Positions 10,923 through 22,184 of a stretch of 64,000 bases of DNA are shown one piece after another. The stretch is taken from positions 4,886,001 to 4,950,000 of the forward strand of contig CANTUQ010000055.1 of NCBI GenBank assembly GCA_947683425.1. The letters run 5' to 3'. Position numbers and translations under genes: made by a program. The notes beneath the pieces were generated by a model. The model was not told where the DNA came from and did not search any database. It was given only the letters and a program-made list of their open reading frames with translations. The DNA comes from Excoecaria cochinchinensis (Eukaryota; Streptophyta; Magnoliopsida; Malpighiales; Euphorbiaceae). The stretch's first letter is position 1. The number at the start of each line of letters is the position of its first letter.

Positions 10923-12483
10923 CTAAGCCAAACCAAGTGTCTCTTCCCTACAATGACACTTGGCACACTCCTTTATGCATACAAACAAATCCCTTGCCAA
11001 GTGTCACACCCTCTTGTTGCCAAGTATCACTCTCCTACGATGCCACATGTCACGCTCCTATGCCGCCATGTGTCACAAAACCCATCTCAAGGTCTCTTAA
11101 AACCCACTTATGCAAGCATCTCGCGAGAGGGTTCCGTCGTGCTCGCTACACTTGCCGCGTTCACGACAGAACGCTCACATCCACACTAACCAGCTGTAGT
11201 TGGAAAACCGTTGGAGTGTTTTGTCGCGCCCGCGACACTTGTCGTGCTCGTGATAGAACTCTCGCACACAACACTTACTTTTCCGAATAAAACTCTGTAA
11301 TTCTTCTAGGGCCACTTTGGGGTGTTACAAAGACATCCGTTTGGGCTTTACAAAATTATGGTTTGAACCAGTGTCGAAAATTAGCTTCTGTTTTGCTTAA
11401 TTTAGTATGTCACGGTCACAACCAATTCATTGCCACCATGACCCCTCCCTGTTTTGTCTTTTTAGGGTGTTTTTCTTCCCGAAATACACCCGAACTTCAC
11501 CACGAGTTCCCATGACTTGTCCAATCCATGTTTATCATTATAAAATAAGTATCTTAAGCATGATGAATTATGCATACTAATATATATGTAAATATGTATG
11601 AGCTATAAGTATTCTAAGTGTGATGAATTAAGTATGTGGATGCGAATATGATAAATCATGAATGCGAATGCTATAGTTTTGAATGCGAATATGTATAGTC
11701 TTGAATATGAATGCGTACAACAAGAATGTGAAGGTGAATAAGTGTAAATGTGAATGCGTATAACCATGAATGTGCTAATGCATATATATGAGTATATCCA
11801 TGTGTAAATTAAGTATGATAAATCATGAATGATGAAGCGTATTTGTCACACCCCGTTTGCCCCCTAGTTGAATGAGCTATTTTGTATGTGTGTGCATTTG
11901 CATAATTTTTGTATAATAAGGGCATTTTGGTAATTTCTGCATGTTTTAAGAGCTTTGTTAGCATGTGAGTGCATGTATGGTGCTATGGTGTGTATTAGTT
12001 GGGTTGGTTTTGGGTGTGTGTAAATGCACCATTGTAGTGTGTGTGTTCATGAGAGTTTCATTGTGTGTGTTGTGCATACAAGTGTAGGGTATGCTTTAGT
12101 TGAGAGGATCTTGTGTATGTGTGATATAGGCATGTAGGGTGTGAGTGGCCAAATCCCACTAATAAGCACTTGACACTTGTCTAGGGTTAAGAAAAGAAAA
12201 GGAAAAGAAAGAAAGAGGGGAATTCAGATTTTGCTCTTTGGTGTTTCCCGTTCCTCACGCCGCCCCTTCTTCTTTTCTTCTTCTTTCCTTCTTCTCTTGG
12301 ACTTTGGTTGAGATTCAAGGTTTGCTAGTGGGGTTTGATCATCTCTTAGTGTTCATTGGTAAGTTATATGCATCCATTTTGCCTTTGTTTAAGTTTTTCC
12401 ATCTTCTTCTCTTTCTTATTTTCGGATTGGGTTTGAAGATTGGATTTTTGGTTTTGTTTGCTTGTTCTTGGTTGGGTTCCTAG

Positions 12484-12563
12484 TTGAGCCTCCCCGGGAT
12501 CCTAAAGGCAAGGAAGTTGCGGGATCGAGTGGAACTAAACACTATGAGCTAAGGATTTTTGAG
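12484..12563 (+). other. Putative LTR leader exon of family C
   Basis: 80 nt between a pyrimidine-rich ...GGGTTCCTAG and GAG|GTTTGGGA, with an AAAGGCAAGGAAG core. An intron from GTAAGT at 12359 would be 125 nt; a second from 12564 to GTGCAG at 13993 would be about 1.4 kb and remove the palindrome array and hairpin domain. Equivalents: 30747-30825, 38007-38085, 49324-49402 and 56662-56740. Inferred. Confidence 0.5.
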
Positions 12564-12957
12564 GTTTGGGAATTTCTTCCTTTTTATGTGAAAATGTTCA
12601 TGAGTGTGTTCTTGATGTTTTCATGGAATTAGGTTGTTAGATGTCCTTTATTTTAATGTTTATGCTATGGGTCCTTGTTTTAGAATGTGGAACTTGCAAG
12701 ATTATGAGTTAATCATGATGAATTCGGATTTGAAGTAATTTGATGCATAAATGGAGTTTGTGAATGATTATTGAAATTAAATGTTCAAATTGATGGATTG
12801 GATGAAGTTTATTGTGAATAAATGTTATGACATGGTTGATGATGTTAATGGATGGCTAGAATTGAGGTAAGAGACATTTGATTGAGAATTGTGTGCTTGG
12901 AGGAAGAAATGGAAGAGGAAAATCTGTAGAATTTCTGCAGATTTTCAAAATCCCGAC

Positions 12958-13305
12958 TCTGTCGTGATCGCGACGACTGTCGCGAGATCGCGACAGAGAG
13001 CGGTAGTGGGAGCTTCGCTGTCGCGAGCACGCGACATCCGCCGCGAGCCAGCGACAGCCGAAGTGTTGTATACCCTCTGTCGCGAGCGCGACAACCGTCG
13101 CGATCGCGACAGAGAGTATTGTCGCCAAGTACTATCGCGAGCACGCGATCCGTCGCGAGATCGCGATAGCACCGTTGGTCCTCTGTCGCGATTGCGACAC
13201 CTGTCGCGAGCGCGACAGAGCCTGGCCTTCCGTCCTCCCCGCGGTCGCGAGATCTGTCGCGCGCGCACAGCGAAGAGACTTTGGTCTCTATCGCGAGCGC
13301 GACAG
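12958..13305 (+). repeat. CpG palindrome array, C solo LTR
   Basis: Dense TGTCGCG...CGCGACA inverted repeats with centres of 0 to several bases, spaced irregularly. Both strands give spurious open frames rich in Ser, Arg and Asp across it. Confidence 0.9.
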
Positions 13306-13510
13306 TCCCTTGTATGCTGAATGAGTTTTCTTTCTTCGCGTGTGCCTTGAACTTCAGTTTACTTTAGCAATTATGAGATTTATGCTTGGTATTCTATAAA
13401 TGATATGCAAGTGTATCCATGATATGATTATGCTCGTTTGATGATGATGATTTTGGAAACTGTGAAATGGTTTGAATGGTATATGTATATGACCTGCTAG
13501 AGTCTAGTCA

Positions 13511-13725
13511 GTGGATAGTTAGGCATGCCTAATAGAGTCTTCGATGCAGCTTCTGTATTTCCGTTTGGACCCCGATCAGGTCCCCGTTTCGTTCCTCGCG
13601 AACTTCTGTATTGTGTTTGGATCTTGTTTAAGGTCCTTCTGGAAATGTTTATGACTGAAAAGTTAAAATGGGTTTTCGTATTCGATTGGTACTCGTAAAG
13701 TACTTTCTGTTCACTCGTTATCCAC
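13511..13725 (+). other. Hairpin-ladder domain, C solo LTR
   Basis: GTGGATA (13511-13517) and TATCCAC (13719-13725) enclose TAGGCATGCCTA and hairpins GGACC / GGTCC, GTTC / GAAC, GGATC / GGTCC and GTACT / AGTAC. Confidence 0.7.
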
Positions 13726-14588
13726 TATCTTGAGTCAGCAGGTGTTTCAATGCTTAAAGTACTTGTATGAATTGTTATATGAGCAAATACATGTTTTATC
13801 CTTATGGATGCAATGATGAAAAGTACAATCTGTAAAGATAATGCGATTATTGATATGAATCTTTTGGTGAATGACTATATGTACTTATGCATGTGAATTG
13901 CCTTGACGACCGTTGTGAATGGTTGTCTTTATGCTATGTGTGTTTTCCCCACTAAGCGTTTTTCGCTTAGCACGGTGTGTTTACCCGTGCAGGTGCGGAA
14001 GGAGTTGATTTTGGGAGAGTCGTCGCCATCAAAGCGAACACAGCAGGGTCTTAGTGTAGGGCTTATTTTTGTAGCTTATGATTCTTTTTGTATAGAACTC
14101 TCATATGATTTTGTATTAGCTTCCACTTTTGTATTTGAAATTTTGGATATGTAATTGTCTTTTGTATCTCTAAGTTGATCAGAACAGTAATGTAATGCTT
14201 CTATTATATTAATGCATGATCAGCTTCTTTGAATGGTCTTGTAAAGTTTTAAATTACCCTGTATTGTTGTATGTATATTTCTGTATATGTGTGCTGGCAC
14301 CTTTACTCCTACGGCGTCTTACTCCATATCGGATGGGATCGCCTAAGTATGGGTAAGGGGTGTTACAGTATTAACAAGCATATATTTTAAATATCTTGAG
14401 CATGGTGAACCATGTATGCAATGATATGCATATAGAGTTACATGTGAATGAGTTTAGAATGACATGCATGTATGTATAGTAAGATATGAAGTAGATTACA
14501 TGACTAGCATGGGTTTAAGTAAATGTATATGAATGACCATATATGCTTTGAAATGGAATGCTAGTATAAGCCTTAGATGCTCATACAA

Positions 14589-14803
14589 GTGGATAGATAG
14601 GCATGCCTATAAAGGGTTAAATGATTTGCAGCTGCTAGATGTTTGGCACTGACGGGTGTCTATATGTTTGGCATCGATGGATGTCTAGATGTTGATACTT
14701 AAAGTATCTAGATGTTTGGGACTACGGTCTCTAGATGGCTTGAGACTATGGTCTCTAGATGTTTTGGTACCATTACTCGGTATCTACATGTACCCGTATC
14801 CAC
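14589..14803 (+). other. Hairpin-ladder domain, B 5' LTR
   Basis: GTGGATA / TATCCAC enclose TAGGCATGCCTA, GCAGCTGC and hairpins GATACT / AGTATC, GAGACT / GGTCTC and GGTACC / GGTATC, with loops of 3 to 8 bases. Equivalent in the 3' LTR: 19026-19240. Confidence 0.7.
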
Positions 14804-15800
14804 TTATGTTATGACAATGGGCTAAATGTAAAATGTAAAAGTATATGAATTGATGTTAAATGTACAAGAGATGATACTGTTATATGTATAAGAAATGATG
14901 TCTATATGTACAAGAGATGTATAACTACTAAAGAGCTACAGTACATGGCTAGAGAAGTATATGACTATTGTATATCTGAAACGCTTATATGAGCTTACAT
15001 GTATATGAGAAGTTACTATTTGTACAAGATATGCTATAAGAATGCTTTTATGCTTATATGTATATAAATGGACATGATATGCAATGACATGATATTATAT
15101 GTTACATGAGCTGATAATTAGAGTTAGAAGAACATGAACATGATATAGGTTACATGAGATTAGTAGATATGTTATATAGCAAAATGACTATATGTTTGGT
15201 ATGCTACAAGTATGATAAATGCTTATATCCTTATATGCTCATAGATGATTGGCATATCGTCTAATGATATGCTTGATGATTATGCTTGTGACTTCATTAG
15301 AAGTCTTTTATATGTGATGTCCCCACTTAGCGTTATCGCTTAGCACGGGTGTTTTCCCATGTAGGTTTACAGGTTCGGAGGGTTACATATCTGCAAGGTC
15401 AAGGCCACTAGTTGTATAAGATGGAGTTTTGTATATGGCATAGTTTTGTATACGGCATAGTTTTGTATACATGTTCTAGAGGTTTTGGTATAGCTTGGCA
15501 TATGTAAATGTAAAGCGTCTTTTGTATAGGACATGTATTTGGCAAAGCAATTTTGTATAAGATATGTAAACGAGATATAAATGTAATGTAAATGTTATAA
15601 TGTAAAAGAATTGTTTCATTTTGAATATATAAATGAATATATGAGTTTGCTTTTTGGCATGTTTTTGTTATATTAAAGACCATTATTCCGCTGCATGTGA
15701 TTGTATGATTTTATCTTCGCTTCCGCATGAGTGTTCTGTATATGCATGCGTTGTAGCGACTCCGATATCCTCCCAAGGGGTATTGGGGTGCCACAATTTG

Positions 15801-15812
15801 TGGTATCAGAGC
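15801..15812 (+). other. Primer-binding site, B
   Basis: TGGTATCAGAGC, five bases after the LTR end. Confidence 0.95.
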
Positions 15813-15918
15813 ATAGATAGATGTTTTTTGATAACAAGATGTTAGAGTAATGATTAGATGTATGTGAGTCTGTCTAGAGTTGTGGCCTAATGCAGATGTT
15901 ACCCTGTGTAGGTAGTAG

Positions 15919-17027
15919 ATGGAGTCGGATCCAAGTGAGGATGTAGGAGAGACGACAGGTAGTGTTAATCCTGTGAGGGTTAATCAGCCAGCTCAAGAGA
16001 GACCTCGAGCAGAAGGTGTAGGTCCGAATTATGTGACCCAATGTTGTGGCAAGGAATGATACAAGTAATGGAAAGGTTAAGTGCCCCTAAGGCTCCAACA
16101 GATTTGATTAGAAAGAGAGGGGCAGAAGAGTTCAATGGGACTACCATGGATAAGCCAGAAGTGGCTGAATTTTTTTTACAGAGGACGCAAAGGATATTAT
16201 AGGAAACTAATTGTCCACAAGATCGGCATGTGACATGTGCAGTATCATTATTGCAAGGTCCAGCTTATGACTGGTGGGAACTAGTGCTTCGAAATCCCCA
16301 GCGACCGGATGAGTTGACTTGGGACTTCTTTGCTCAAGAATTTGAAAGGAAGTACATCACTAAAGTATATAAAGAAGCGAAGTGGAGAGAGTTTGTGAGT
16401 TTGAAGCAAAGAGGTATGACCGTAGGAGAGTATGAAAAGGAATTCAGTCGACTGAGTAAATATGTGCCAAAAGGATTGCTAACAGATGATTTTAGATGTC
16501 GACAATTTGAGGACGGATTAAGAGAACATATAAGAGGACCTTTGTCTGCCATGGCTGTTATACAATCAGCAAACTATTATCAGTTGGTCTTGGCTGCTAT
16601 AAAATTGGAAGAAGCTGAGTTAATAAAGCAAAAGAAAGAGCATAAGAGGAAAGTATCTGGAAATGATAGAGTCAGTAGTAAGAAGACTAGAGGGGTTGCA
16701 AGTGGACAGGTTATGCAAGATTCATTTCGAGAGCCTACATCGATGGGTAATGTTGTGCCTCCTTCGAGTAGAGGTAGCACAATACCTAAATGTGAGCACT
16801 GTCAAAGGAACCATTGGGGAACATGCAGGAAACTTACAGGAGCATGTTTCAAATGCGGAGGTATGGACCACAAGTTTGCTAACTGCCCTGAGATTAAAGA
16901 GAATTCTGGTTCTCAAGTGAATAGAGGAAATGCGAACGTATTTGGATCAACAAGAACTAGTGGAGGAAGAGGAAGAGGAGCACAAGTAAGGTCTGAGACA
17001 GTAGAGCGGTCTACTACTCCTAGCTGA
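15919..17027 (+). pseudogene. gag: B gag, broken by a frameshift and a stop
   Basis: Gag of the same kind as in A. ATG at 15919 opens MESDPSEDVGETTGS. A frameshift near 16030 ends the first frame, and the restored frame carries TAG at 16200-16202. From 16203 to 17027 it is open: YDWW near 16267, LTDDFRC near 16480, then basic sequence and two zinc-knuckle-like motifs (16791-16885), the second CFKCGGMDHKFANC. After the stop, coding-like sequence runs to GGTAAG near 17086, the gag-protease junction in relatives. No pol. Inactive as it stands. Confidence 0.85.
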
Positions 17028-17137
17028 CAGAGGCAAGTCTTTGCCATGATCGGAGAAGAAGTTGAAGTTCCTGCTGGTCCATCTGGTAAGATTTACATTT
17101 GTGCATTGACTAGCATGATTTTCTATTTATTACAGTT

Positions 17138-17175
17138 GAAATTTTGAGGACGAAATTTCTTAAGGAGGGGAGAAT
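17138..17175 (+). other. PPT-proximal hairpin and polypurine tract, B
   Basis: Arms GAAATTTT and CGAAATTTC around GAGGA (one G-T type mismatch), then AAGGAGGGGAGAAT directly before the LTR at 17176. A TTATTACAG acceptor-like site ends at 17135 just upstream. Confidence 0.85.
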
Positions 17176-20100
17176 TGTAAAACCCCAAAGTGTACCCTAG
17201 TCAGATTATAGTGTCAATTGCATGTTAGGGTGTTAATGAGATTGGATGAAGTGAGTAATTAATGGGCCAAGGGTGTAATTGAAAAAGGAAAAGTTGCAAT
17301 TAAAAGACAGAAATTGAGTGAGGGACTGAATGGTACTTTACCTTGGATTGAGGTGCAAGTTTGGCTTGGATGTGGAAGTGGAATCCACGTGTGGATTACC
17401 CCTTTTGCCAGCCAACTTCTTGCATGCAAAAGTAAAGTGGATTAGAGGCAGATTTGTAGTGGAAGTTTACTGCAAAATACCTATTATTTATTTCCTTCAA
17501 ATTCTGTATTTCTCTATCTTTTAAGTTTGAGTTTCATTTCTGATCAAATGAATCTAGAATTTGATTGAATTGGTTGAAGAGTTAAGTGAAGAAGGTAAGT
17601 GTGGTTAACAAGTTGTGTTCATCTCCTTCTTCTACTCATTTCTGATTTGGTTTAAGTGATTTGAGTTATGGACTAAGAGAGAGTTTATATTTGCATTTTG
17701 TGTAAGATTTGGACAAGTGGAAAGCAAAAGGAAAGGAGAGGCTTTAGTTGAGTATAGTGGCCAGCACCTGCATTTTATGGTTTGGGATATATGTGTTCTT
17801 ATGTGTACTTATGTTTATTTTATTTGATTATATGTGTTGGATAGTTGACTGTGATGGGTAATTGATGCATGATTCTGTGTTAATTGATAGAGGTGTACTT
17901 GAAGTGTACACATGATGTGTGATGAGTATTGAACAAAATCCATGAGCATATTAAGTGAACAAGCATGAAAAGTATGAACCCTAGTGTTAGGGAAAATTCT
18001 TGTTATAGCTTACTAGACCTCGGTATAGTATTTCGAGTATAACTGGAGTTACAGAACTCCAAATTGAGTTTTTCTTGCTTCATTGGAACTATGGCTTCCA
18101 TACCTATAAATTCAGTAGAAATGACTATGAGCTAATTCTGGCTCTAATACCCATAAAAATAGCACATACAGACGTGTCTCTACTTTGTAGGGTTCACTGG
18201 AACAGTCTATATTGTTTAATTAATATCTGATGTTTTCCAAATCGAATTGACCTGAAACATGTCCCATTTGATAGATAAGACATAGAGGAAGAAATGTTAT
18301 GAAGGGATATATGCCTAAAATTGAGTTTAAGACATCAGTTTGGGCTTTACAAAATTATGGTGTGAAACAGTGTCGAAAGTTAGCTTCTGTTTTGCTTAAT
18401 TTAGTATGTCACGGTCACAACCAATTCATTGCCACCGTGACCCCTCCCTGTTTTGTCGAAATGCACCCGAACTTCACCACGAGTTCCCATGACTTGTCCA
18501 ATCCATGTTTATCATTATAAAATGAGTATCTTACGCATGATGAATTATGCATACTAATATATATGTAAATATGTATGAGCTATAAGTATTCTAAGTGTGA
18601 TGAATTAAGTATGTGAAAGCGAATATGATAAATCATGAATGCAAATTCTATAGTTTTGAATGCGAATATGTATAGTCTTGAATATGAATGCGTCCAACAA
18701 GAATGTGAAGGTGAATAAGTGTAAATGTGAATGCGTATAACCATGAATGTGCTAATGCATATATATGAGTATATCCATGTGTAAATTAAGTATGATAAAT
18801 CATGAATGATGATGCGTATTAACAAGCATGTATTTTAAATATCTTGAGCATGGTGCAATGATATGCATATAGAGTTACATGTGAATGAGTTTAGAATGAC
18901 ATGTATGTATGTATAGTAAGATATGAAGTAGATTACATGACTAGCATGGGTTTAAGTAAATGTATATGAATGACCATACATGCTTTGAAATGGAATGCTA
19001 GTATAAGCCTTAGATGCTCATACAAGTGGATAGATAGGCATGCCTATAAAGGGTTAGATGATTTGCAGCTGCTAGATGTTTGGCACTGACGGGTGTCTAT
19101 ATGTTTGGTATCGACGGATGTCTAGATGTTCATACTTAAAGAATCTAGATGTTTGGGACTACGGTCTCTAGACGGCTTGAGACTATGGTCTCTAGATGTT
19201 TTGGTACCATTACTTGGTATCTACATGTACCCGTATCCACTTATGTTATGACAATGGGCTAAATGTAAAATGTAAAAGTATATGAATTGATGTTAAATGT
19301 ACAAGATATGATATTGTTATATGTATAAGAAATGATGTCTATATGTACAAGAGATGTATAAATGCTAAAGAGCTATAGTACATGGCTAGAGAAGTATATG
19401 ACTATTGTATATCTGAAACGCTTATATGAGCTTACATGTATATGAGAAGTTACTATTTGTACAAGATATGCTATAAGTATGCTTTTATGCTTATATGTAT
19501 ATAAATGGACATGATATGCAATGACATGATATTAAATGTTACATGAGCTGATAATTAGAGTTAGAAGAACATGAACATGATATAGGTTACATGAGATTAG
19601 TAGATATGTTATATAGCAAAATGACTAAATGTTTGGTATGTTACAAGTATGATAAATTCTTATATCCTTATATGGTGATAGATGATTGGCATATCGTCTA
19701 ATGATATGCTTGATGATTATGCTTGTGACTTCATTAGAAGTCTTTTATATGCGATATCCCCACTAAGCGTTATCGCTTAGCATGGGTGTTTTCCCGTGTA
19801 GGTTTACAGGTTTGGAGGGTTACACATCTGCAAGGTCAAGGCCACTAGATGTATAAGATGGAGTTTTGTATACATGTTCTAGAGTTTTTGGTATAGCTTA
19901 GCATATGTAAATGTAAAGCGTCTTTTGTATAGGACATGTATTTGGCAAAGCAATTTTGTATAAGATATGTAAACGAAATATAAATGTAAAGTAAATGTTA
20001 TAATGTAAAAGAATAGTTTCATTTTGAATATATAAGTTTACTTTTTGGCATGTTTTTGTTATATTAAAGACCATTATTCCGCTGCATGTGATTGTATGAT

Positions 20101-20186
20101 TTTATCTTCACTTCCGCATGAGTGTTCTATATTTGCATGCGTTGTAGCGACTCCGATATCCTCCCAAGGGGTATTGGGGCGCCGCA
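17176..20186 (+). repeat. B 3' LTR
   Basis: 3011 bp, TGTAAAACCCC to GGGGCGCCGCA (terminal ACA changed to GCA). Uninterrupted, so it serves as the reference for the split 5' LTR. Donor-like GTAAGT at 17595; hairpin domain 19026-19240. The open frame at 18299-18520 is not supported as a gene. Confidence 0.92.
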
Positions 20187-20245
20187 AAACTTATCAATTA
20201 ATTCACATTAATTTTACTCTTTTAGTTGCTTGCTAAGTCATAAGG

Positions 20246-20462
20246 GTGGATAAGCGAGTGACAGAACACTTCGCAGTACCCGTGGGTACGATTCGAAAAG
20301 CAACATGATATTTTTCCCATTCAAAATATTTTCACATTGGGGATCTTAAACAAGATCCGTAGACATTGAGGTTCGTGAGGAACCAAATGGGGACCTAACC
20401 AGGGTCCAAAACAATAGAGGGCTATAGCTAATAGAACTTTATAGGCATGCCTAGCTATCCAC
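20246..20462 (-). other. Hairpin-ladder domain, E LTR
   Basis: Borders GTGGATA (20246-20252) and TATCCAC (20456-20462). Inside, in plus orientation: GTACCC / GGGTAC, GGATC / GATCC, GGTTC / GAACC, GGACC / GGTCC and AGGCATGCCT. Confidence 0.7.
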
Positions 20463-20889
20463 GACTCGACGAACGCAGGCTAAATTTCCATATTATTATT
20501 ATTGGATTCGTCTCATTTCCACATACATACACATTCCACTAATACGCATAACATTCTTTCATTTTTTATTGGGCACATGCATTCATTTACGTATAAATAC
20601 CTCATATGAACATATTAAACACATTTATGTTATTAGATATCATGCCCACATTTAGTCTCAACAATTAATTTACAGTTATCATATTCATTTAGACTTAACG
20701 GATAAGTTCACATTTCGTTACACATATACATTTACAACATAATCATGGTAGCTCAAATTCTTATATTTCAATAATTACTATGCATGGGAATAGATCAATA
20801 ATTCACATTTTCAATCATAGATGCATAATATAGGTGAAAAACTATGCAAAGAAGAAGTTTCTCAAAAACAGTTTTCAGGCAGAGAGGAG

Positions 20890-21160
20890 ACTGTCGCGGT
20901 CGCGCCAAGAAGTCGCGCTCACGACAGTCGCCAGACTAACCTATGGAAAATGGAACCCATCACGAGTCATGAACAGAGACACGAATCGTGAAGGAGAACC
21001 ACAGAGGAAACAAGCAAACAAAAGAGGGGAGGGGACCAACACGTTCGCGACTCGTGCACTAAGTGCACGTCTCGTGCACAAGGTGCACGTCTCGTTCACA
21101 AGGTGCACGTCTCGTGCACACCCCCTCACTGATCTCTATCGTGCTCGCGACAGAATCGGG
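20890..21160 (-). repeat. Mixed palindrome cluster, E LTR
   Basis: GTCGCG and TCACGA type inverted half-sites, plus a 20-bp tandem repeat with GTGCAC at its core at 21051-21120. Confidence 0.8.
21051..21120. repeat. 20-bp tandem repeat, 3.5 copies
   Basis: Unit CTCGTGCACAAGGTGCACGT with single-base variants at 21051, 21071, 21091 and 21111. Each unit holds two GTGCAC palindromes. Confidence 0.9.
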
Positions 21161-21694
21161 ATTTCCAATCCCTCGCCAAAATTTGAAAATCATACCCATT
21201 CAAAACAAACTTCAACACAATACAAATTGCTCTTTCAAAACCTCATAATTAACATAAAACCCAACTTTTATACACATAAAAACAATTAAATTATGCTATT
21301 AACATCATCAAAATCATCAATTAATAACAACAGAAATTTTGCTGCAAAAATTCTTTCAATTTCTCACTTGAGTTCAAAACTCACAATCAAAACATCCAGA
21401 CTCAAATTATCAAAAACCCACAACATTAGAACATGTCTAAACAATTTTTAACTCCTAATAGCTTCTTTAGATGATCTTTCTAGCTCCTAAGCTCATCCAA
21501 ATCCTCATCAAAGCATACAAATACACAAAGTATAAATCTAGGGTTCCAAAATCGAACCAAGAAAATGGAAGGAAACAAAACTTAGACTTACCTTTTGCTC
21601 AATAATTCAACACTTAATCCTCTTGAGTTAATCACCTTCATCACTAAAAGTTTGGTCTTTGACTTCCAGAGGAAGGATGGCATGAAACAAGAAC

Positions 21695-21726
<32 letters not shown>

Positions 21727-21802
21727 TAATAACATAGGGAGAGAACGGGAGAACGGGAAAGGGGAGGACAGATTTCTCCCCTCTCTCTCGTTCTCTCTCC
21801 TC

Positions 21803-21810
21803 TTATATAC
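21803..21810 (-). promoter_or_regulatory. TATA box candidate of the E LTR
   Basis: GTATATAA on the minus strand, roughly 340 bp into the LTR, followed downstream (leftward) by a CT/GA-rich leader typical of plant 5' untranslated sequence. No start-site data. Confidence 0.5.
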
Positions 21811-22147
21811 TCCTCCTTATCCCCTTGCCACTTGTCACATTCTTATTGGCCCAAAATAGATATTTTTTTGTCATATTTCTCTTTTCATCCTCCAACTCTC
21901 ATAACCTCATACATTTATACTTATAATTTACTAATCTTTCACATTGATCCACTCCATTAATTTTATTCTTCCAATCAAATCCTAATTTTACACTCTATAA
22001 TTTTTCCATTAGCCGCATTTATCGAAACTTTTACATTGACTCTTAAATTGTCAAATTTGCATACCAAACTCTTCAACGTGCACAACCTTGATCACTACTC
22101 ATCCTCAATAAACCTAATCCTTCTAGGGTACATTTTGGGGTGTGACA

Positions 22148-22184
22148 ATTCTTTCCTCCTAAAAGAATTTCGTCCTCGAAATTC
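22148..22184 (-). other. Polypurine tract and hairpin, E
   Basis: On the minus strand a purine run (AGGAGGAAAGAAT) abuts the LTR. Arms GAATTTCG (22165-22172) and CGAAATTC (22177-22184) form the conserved hairpin. Confidence 0.8.

Larger units (their letters stand above)
8289..11329 (-). mobile_element. Solo LTR A' (divergent A subfamily) inside B 5' LTR
   Basis: 3041 bp with target duplication AAGAC at 8284-8288 and 11330-11334. Its ends are the reverse complement of A ends (TGTAACA... and ...GGGGTGTTACA), and the A core block and hairpin domain are recognisable in reverse, but it is longer and clearly diverged. A solo LTR is the usual product of recombination between two LTRs of a full element. 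No coding region; open frames at 9699-9947 and 10884-11290 follow repeats. Confidence 0.9.
11844..14367 (+). mobile_element. Solo LTR of family C inside B 5' LTR
   Basis: 2524 bp, from TGTCACACCCC to GGGGTGTTACA, with target duplication GTATT at 11839-11843 and 14368-14372. Same family as the LTRs of C1 and C2. Contains donor-like GTAAGT at 12359, putative exon 12484-12563, palindrome array 12958-13305 and hairpin domain 13511-13725. Confidence 0.93.
7130..15795 (+). repeat. B 5' LTR, interrupted
   Basis: Three pieces, 7130-8288, 11335-11843 and 14373-15795, align in order with 17176-20186. The first bases TATATTACCCC have lost the usual TG; the end TGCCACA matches TGCCGCA of the partner. 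A 17-bp unit GGCATAGTTTTGTATAC (with variation) appears in extra copies near 15435-15470, absent from the 3' LTR. Donor-like GTAAGT at 7549, putative leader exon 7661-7733, hairpin domain 14589-14803. Confidence 0.9.
7130..20186 (+). mobile_element. Element B: gag-only LTR retrotransposon with two solo LTRs nested in its 5' LTR
   Basis: Flanked by a 5-bp target duplication AAACT at 7125-7129 and 20187-20191. The 5' LTR is 7130-15795 (about 3.09 kb after removing two insertions), the internal region 15796-17175 (1380 bp, gag only) and the 3' LTR 17176-20186. Same design as A and D. The LTRs differ visibly by many substitutions and small indels, so B is older than the C copies. It interrupts a sequence continuing at 20192, interpreted as a minus-strand E LTR. 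Confidence 0.9.
20192..22147 (-). repeat. E 3' LTR (part)
   Basis: Its element-sense start is TGTCACACCCC, read as GGGGTGTGACA ending at 22147. Leftward it contains a TATA-like box (21803-21810), a GAA-rich purine/pyrimidine tract (21706-21729), donor-like GGTAAGT near 21592, palindromes (20890-21160) and the hairpin domain 20246-20462. The other LTR end is not visible; B is inserted at 20191. Confidence 0.8.

Noticed and set aside
12958..13305. CRISPR-like array
   Set aside because: Units are short palindromes with irregular spacing and no unique equal-length spacers, in a plant retrotransposon LTR.
12889..13320. Long open frames on both strands rich in Ser, Arg and Asp (also 31150-31611, 38410-38889, 49661-50224, 56999-57562)
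   Set aside because: They are translations of the CpG palindrome arrays. The repeat is open in several frames on both strands, has no domain, and overlaps LTR sequence with a better explanation.
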